This document shows, piece by piece, positions 59,401 to 64,000 of a DNA stretch of 64,000 nucleotides. The notes beneath the pieces were generated by a model, which had not been told where the DNA came from, searched no databases, and worked only from the letters and a program-made list of their open reading frames with translations. How positions within the stretch are numbered: position 1 is the stretch's first letter; every line of letters starts with the position of its first letter. The DNA comes from Liolophura sinensis (taxonomy: Eukaryota; Mollusca; Polyplacophora; Chitonida; Chitonidae), in NCBI RefSeq assembly GCF_032854445.1, contig NC_088306.1, positions 25,641,764 to 25,705,763 on the forward strand, read 5' to 3'. Both the position numbers and the translations under genes were made by a program.

Positions 59401-60166
59401 GTCATCAAGACTTCGAAAAGTTGGAGGCAGTCGCCATCAAGACAAATCGTCATCATCACCTGAATATGTATACTCAACAAAAATATAAACGCACGAAGCA
59501 ATTTTATATTGTTTTCTCCCAATATTAAATAATGTGTTAACTCGACGATTCGGATATTCATTATCAATCGTGGCTTCAATTTCTTTCAGATTTTCAAATT
59601 TTAAGGCAACAATCCAGGCGCTATGGCAGCGTGAAAACAGATTGGTCGGCAATCACAGTTTACAGCACCCAGTTCTGACTGTGTCCACCGTTAGCGTCCC
59701 GTAGAGCGTGAACTGTGATTACTGACCATTCTGTTCACGGACATAAAACGGTCTATAACTGAGGTCTCCAGAATAGGATTTCAGTTAATTACATCCTAAC
59801 AGTATCTGCAAAACGAAGTTTCAAAATAGATCGAAGACAATGCAAAAGAATAAGAAATTTCTTCTGGGGTGAATATTTATTAATCTTGGTCACAAGAAGA
59901 CATATTTGTATCTATGGTATCAAAAAATATACCATTTATTTTTTATTGCTATCGTGGTATTGGTTATTTTACGCCTTTATACGCTCTTTATCAAGCAATG
60001 AAGTAAATGTATTCCTATACAGAAATAAACTGTTTTTTTTTTACTGAGTCAAATTTGAAATTACATTGCAACATAGCACTAAGTCGATGCATAATACATA
60101 GATATATATACGTATGCCAATATTTAGTAAATCTGGTTATTGGTTATGACTAAAACTGTTCTTTTT
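56434..60166. other. Intergenic region 3' of the zinc-finger gene
   Basis: No gene recognised. It contains a dispersed repeat relative (56560-56710, similar to 33000-33150), a possible Tc1-like solo end at 59467-59495 ('tactcaacaaaaatataaac' 'gcac'), and a possible minus-strand poly(A) signal for the zinc-finger gene (inverse of TTTATT near 59936-59943). Confidence 0.5.
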
Positions 60167-62113
60167 TCATTGCTCAGAATGTTTCGTCTTCATGTGCCAA
60201 TCCATGGAGTTCTTCTGCACGCATGCGTAGTCGCAAAGATGGCACATCCTAGGTTTCTTTCCAGTGTGAATCATGTAATGGGTACGAAGATTATAGTCGT
60301 CACGGAACCTCTTTCCGCAGTTAGGCCAGGTGCATTTGAAGGTGTCCGTGTGGACAAACTGGTGGTGGCGCAAGGTGCTTCTCGTGGTGTAGCTCTTGCC
60401 ACAACCTTCGAACGAACACTTGAAGTTTTTTTCACCGTGGGTTTGGCGGCAGTGGTGGTTAAGCAGTTTCATTTGAGAGTACCCACTGGAACAGTCGGGA
60501 TACGGGCATTTGTAACGGACTGCGTTATCCACTGGGGAAGAGGCAATGCTCTGACAGGAATTATCGCCGTTGGAATCTATCGAAAGCCGGGGCAATGATG
60601 TACAGCTCTGAGTTTTCATCAGTTGTTGAGCCTCAAAGGATTGGCTTCTGGAGCGTTCTTCCACCCTCACCGTTAAACCATCGTTAGGACTTTCCACACT
60701 CTTTCTAGCTTTCTTCGGAGACTTCGACAAACCACTGTCATCTGGGTTGTCTTTAATACAAGAATCCACAACGGACTGAGTGGTGAGATATGAAGAACAC
60801 AGACCGTTTTTCAACAAGGAGTTTTGCGCAATCCCGCTATCGAACGTCGAATATACCACAGAAGGCGCTCCGTTTTCAGGGCTGCCAGACTTCGTTAGAG
60901 ACCCAAAACTAACTGGGGATCCTCGGCTTCCATTATTGATATAATCACGACCACTCTTCTCTTGCTTTATAACGGGTACAGCATTTTCCTTGTTGACAGA
61001 TAGCCCGGAAAAGTCCATCAGTTGGCATTCGAAACTCCTCGACTGGTAACCGTTTGACAATTGAAGAATGCTGCCGTGGACATGTCTTTGTTTGCCATTC
61101 AAACCACTAGACTTTGATGTGTCGGGTCGGTTGATTACACGAGAGGAATGGGCATATGTGTGCCAGCTTTCTTCTGAGGGTGATGCGTTCTTAGGGTCAG
61201 TGCGTTCTGTTTTGCATCTCTTGTTGTGGGGCGTGTTGGCAGATTCTGAGACTAAATCTTCGGCTTTTCGTTTGGCATTCCCCTTGTTTATACGTAGATC
61301 CAGTGGCTGTGCCAATGACAACTCATCATCATGAGAGTTCGAATCATGCTGTTGCCTTTTTTGCTGAAGTTTAGATTTTGTCTTTGTGGTGTTTCTTGAT
61401 TTTTGACATGAGGCATCCTGGCCTGTGAGTTTCAGAGGCGTCGACGCTGCTTTGGGACTGGGGATGAGAAATCCGTTTTCAAACAGAGGAGGCGACTGGA
61501 CCCTCTTCCTATTTGAGCTGCTGAGAGACGCGTGATTACAATGCTGCTGCAAGAGAGGACTCGCATGATCTTGTCCAACATTCGAACACATCTCCGTGGG
61601 TAGTACCTCCTCTTTTCCTTCCTCGTTTCTGTGTCTTTCCATTCCAGTAGCGTTGTTTATTTTCTCCAGTTCTAGGTCAATGGCTGTCAGAGGTCCACGG
61701 ATGGTTCCACTGGCACTAGTTCTCGTGTCGGCGTTTTCTGAAACGGCAGCATTTCCTTTAGTCATAATCCTAGACGAAGGCGTTGGCGGATTACCCGACG
61801 TCAGCGTCAAAGGTGTGTACGGCGAAATGTAGGTGACGTTCCAGGCGTTGTGAGACATGATGGCAGACTGGGACAGTCCCACAGTGGACTGCAAGGGATG
61901 ATGGGTTGGTACCGTGCCTGGAGCTCCAGGAAACTGAAACCTTGGGAAAAGTAACGGAAAGGCTGGTGGCATGCTGTTTGTCATTGGAGCCCCGAGTCCT
62001 GCGAGAGGTTCCGACGGAGAGAGGACGTGAAACCCGAATCCTGGGGTTCGTGTGACTTGGGGCAAGATTGGTGGAGGGCACGGCACCCCTGTTAGGAATG
62101 GACTAGCCCACAT
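60167..62113 (-). CDS. C2H2 zinc-finger transcription factor with CtBP-type motif
   Basis: A single coding exon of 648 residues. Four C-terminal zinc fingers lie at about 536-559 (CPYPDCSSGY), 566-588 (CSFEGCGKSY), 594-616 (CTWPNCGKRF) and 624-645 (CHLCDYACVQKNSMDWHMKTKH without the loop Gly). The first has an H-x5-H type end and the linkers are short, so the array is compact. The finger 3-4 region (MIHTGKKPRMC...) recalls the ZNF276/ZNF653 fingers, but the ZAD-type domain of ZNF276 is absent. Residues 1-110 are Pro-rich and hydrophobic. PLDLR at 270-274 matches the P-x-D-L-S/R CtBP corepressor motif, and VIKQE at 381-385 fits a SUMO site. Basic clusters at 280-283 and 466-471 may be nuclear signals. 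I infer a sequence-specific repressor. No clear vertebrate orthologue is recognised. Confidence 0.9.
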   Translation of the reverse strand: MWASPFLTGVPCPPPILPQVTRTPGFGFHVLSPSEPLAGLGAPMTNSMPPAFPLLFPRFQFPGAPGTVPTHHPLQSTVGLSQSAIMSHNAWNVTYISPYTPLTLTSGNPPTPSSRIMTKGNAAVSENADTRTSASGTIRGPLTAIDLELEKINNATGMERHRNEEGKEEVLPTEMCSNVGQDHASPLLQQHCNHASLSSSNRKRVQSPPLFENGFLIPSPKAASTPLKLTGQDASCQKSRNTTKTKSKLQQKRQQHDSNSHDDELSLAQPLDLRINKGNAKRKAEDLVSESANTPHNKRCKTERTDPKNASPSEESWHTYAHSSRVINRPDTSKSSGLNGKQRHVHGSILQLSNGYQSRSFECQLMDFSGLSVNKENAVPVIKQEKSGRDYINNGSRGSPVSFGSLTKSGSPENGAPSVVYSTFDSGIAQNSLLKNGLCSSYLTTQSVVDSCIKDNPDDSGLSKSPKKARKSVESPNDGLTVRVEERSRSQSFEAQQLMKTQSCTSLPRLSIDSNGDNSCQSIASSPVDNAVRYKCPYPDCSSGYSQMKLLNHHCRQTHGEKNFKCSFEGCGKSYTTRSTLRHHQFVHTDTFKCTWPNCGKRFRDDYNLRTHYMIHTGKKPRMCHLCDYACVQKNSMDWHMKTKHSEQ

Positions 62114-62173
62114 TTTGGAAATGGCTTCGGGTTAGGCTGTATTTTCTGACAAATTTGTTATAGGCAAGTGATT

Positions 62174-63767
62174 CTGAAACAGAAGAAAAACATTTTAGGA
62201 ATTTAATTGTTTATCCGTGTGTGTTACCTCATTCACTCTACCGGTACAAAAAAAAAACCACTAAATGTGAAATTCGACCAAAGTACACTCGAAAAAAATA
62301 TACCCATTAAGAGCGTTCCAAGTCATTTATGGCGAGATCCATTTCCAAAACAACCATCAAATCCTTTCATTTTAGAATGGAGTCGAAATGGACTTGTGTA
62401 GAACGGCAGGAAGCCGTTATTTTAATTCTCCGACGTACAAATTATATGCGTTCTCCGACAGGTAAGAATACTTCCGTTGCGCCGCGTGAAAGGATCTTAT
62501 CCCGCTTTTAGCTATGACCTGGCCGACCGACATGAGACATGTGCCAGTTTCCAAGAAAGAAGATCTAATTTTCAGACACCGTGGCACAAATCATCGTGCA
62601 AACAATAAAAACTTGTCAAAATAAGAAGAAAACATAAAAAAGAATCATCAAAAAGTGTAAGCGTATTCTGGTGTTTCACATTCACAATTCGCGTTTTGAC
62701 ATTATATTTGAAAAAAATATAAATATTAAAGATTGTTTTTAATAACATAGGGAGAAGCCAAATGATTTGCTTTTCGTCATTTACATCTGTCTGCATTTAC
62801 TTTATAGACGGATGGTTAGTTCATGTTATTGACTTCGCCATTCATCTGAACGATGTACGCAACGAACAATCATAAGATATATACATTTAGATCATATCAG
62901 TTTCTTTGGTTCGTGACATTTTACGTTGGATTTAAACGTGGATGCTCTTTAGAGCGTGCTATTCTGTCCTGTCTACATACGGGGACACTTGCCATTCCGC
63001 TTCACAATTAGCGATAAAGCCGTTAGTGCACTGACTTTAAGACGAAAGAAGGAAACATATAAATCAAAGCATGGCTTCAGCTTCCGCGTAATCAAATATT
63101 GATCAAAGGATAATATTTTATGCTAGCTGTAAAAGCCCCTTAGATAAAATAAAGAGACACAGCAGCAGGTCAAAACCAAGATAGAAAAATACTTTTCATT
63201 CAAGCTGCCTAGCTTTCCTTCAGGTCGGGGAATTGGACACATGTAACAAAAGCTCCTTTATTTTAGGAGATAGTTTAGGTTTAGGTATAGTTTTAAGTTC
63301 TGAGTTCGTAATTTTGATGGGAAATAGAACAAAAGGGTCAGCAATAAGAATAACATTAGTCTGTTTCTCGGCACAAAAAATCACTTAAATTCCATTTAAA
63401 GCTTAAACAACAGTCCTATTCAACCCCACACCATCCCGGGGATATGGACGTACCGTAACTGCATGGGGTGGGGTTTAACTTACACAAAATGATAAATCGT
63501 AAAATTGCAGCCTGTATTTTAAAAAAAAATCCACGAACTTAACCTTGTTGAAGAACGTTTTCGAAAGTAAGATTTCCAGTTTAAAGTCTTACAATTTTTT
63601 AGATGTACTTATAGGTGTCAATATTTTATGGACATTGCTGCCATGTGACAGCAGTGACCAGCTGAGGTAAACCATGTGACTTACAGATTGAAGTTTCTCT
63701 TGAGTTCTTCTAAGTCTGCTAATTCATCATAAAATGATATATTTCTGTGCAAATTTCTGAAACTTAC
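62174..63767 (-). other. Intron in the 5' leader of the zinc-finger gene
   Basis: Minus-strand donor AAG|GTAAGT at 63767 and acceptor 'tttcttctgtttcag' ending at 62174, 60 bases before the ATG (62113). The intron carries no recognised gene. Confidence 0.65.
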
Positions 63768-63812
63768 CTTTTACTCCAGGCTATGAACTTCCTCGTTCAG
63801 ACTGAGAGGTTG
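63768..63812 (-). other. Probable untranslated first exon of the zinc-finger gene
   Basis: The segment between the expected start about 30 bp after the TATA box and the GTAAGT donor. No ATG-initiated frame of note runs into the second exon. The exact start is inferred. Confidence 0.5.
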
Positions 63813-63840
63813 ATTTGGTGACTCTCCTTGTTTGTCGTAC

Positions 63841-63850
63841 CTTTTATATA
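63841..63850 (-). promoter_or_regulatory. TATA box of the zinc-finger gene
   Basis: On the minus strand the sequence reads 'gtatataaaagg', a strong TATA element. It is preceded by CpG-rich sequence ('gcgcgcgcgatg'), and lies about 75 bp before the GTAAGT donor of the leader exon. Confidence 0.65.
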
Positions 63851-64000
63851 CATCCATCGCGCGCGCTCTCTTCCCAAGCCAAGATGTCGGCGTGGAGCCG
63901 GTGCATGACACGTGAGCGCACAACAATCGCCTGACATCGTTGACGCGAACATCGCGAAAGCTAGGTGAATGCGTCGCGAGTCAACCTCGTCCAAGACATA

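Noticed and set aside
60140-60598. 152-codon plus-strand frame
   Set aside because: Antisense shadow of the zinc-finger coding exon.

Overview
This is animal nuclear DNA: AT-rich, with spliced genes, long introns (up to 17.6 kb) and many short interspersed elements. The dominant SINE has a tRNA-like head and a tail of the type 'ataagtgaaatattcttgag...caatcaaataaata'. I know such elements from mollusc and other lophotrochozoan genomes. The nested gene has a collagen-plus-C1q layout, and C1q genes are greatly expanded in bivalves. I infer a marine lophotrochozoan, most likely a mollusc, but the sequence alone does not fix the species.

Layout. (1) 71-2455, minus: AKAP14, a ciliary A-kinase anchoring protein, in four exons. 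(2) 4974-44062, plus: CDC16/APC6, a TPR subunit of the anaphase-promoting complex. All 17 exons were placed and join in frame to 605 residues. AKAP14 and CDC16 are arranged head to head. (3) 16193-24111, minus: a secreted collagen/C1q protein of 347 residues in three exons, lying wholly inside CDC16 intron 6. (4) 44-60 kb: SINEs, tandem repeats, a 1.28-kb decayed Tc1-like transposon, MITE-like elements, and a candidate two-exon gene (52486-53284, minus) for an 88-residue protein with a myristoylation/palmitoylation-type N-terminus. (5) 60167-62113, minus: an intronless-coding C2H2 zinc-finger regulator of 648 residues with a CtBP-type motif. It appears to have a spliced 5' leader and a TATA box near 63.85 kb.

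The most unusual pattern is in CDC16. At five of its 17 exons (5, 13, 14, 15, 17) the last 25-85 bases of the exon, together with the following splice donor and intron start (or the stop codon for exon 17), are duplicated or amplified in tandem: 54-bp, about 110-bp, 110-bp, 128-bp and 37-bp units. A sixth exon, 16, has a SINE inserted across its donor, so the target-site duplication carries a second copy of that donor; another SINE then inserted into the first. Intron 10 separately holds about 18 copies of a 52-bp unit, five of which contain a perfect TGACGTCA (CRE) palindrome.

The genes do not form a single pathway. CDC16 is a housekeeping cell-cycle gene, AKAP14 a ciliary gene, the C1q protein is probably immune or extracellular, and the zinc-finger gene is probably a transcriptional repressor. 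Most other open frames are chance frames or run through tandem repeats.
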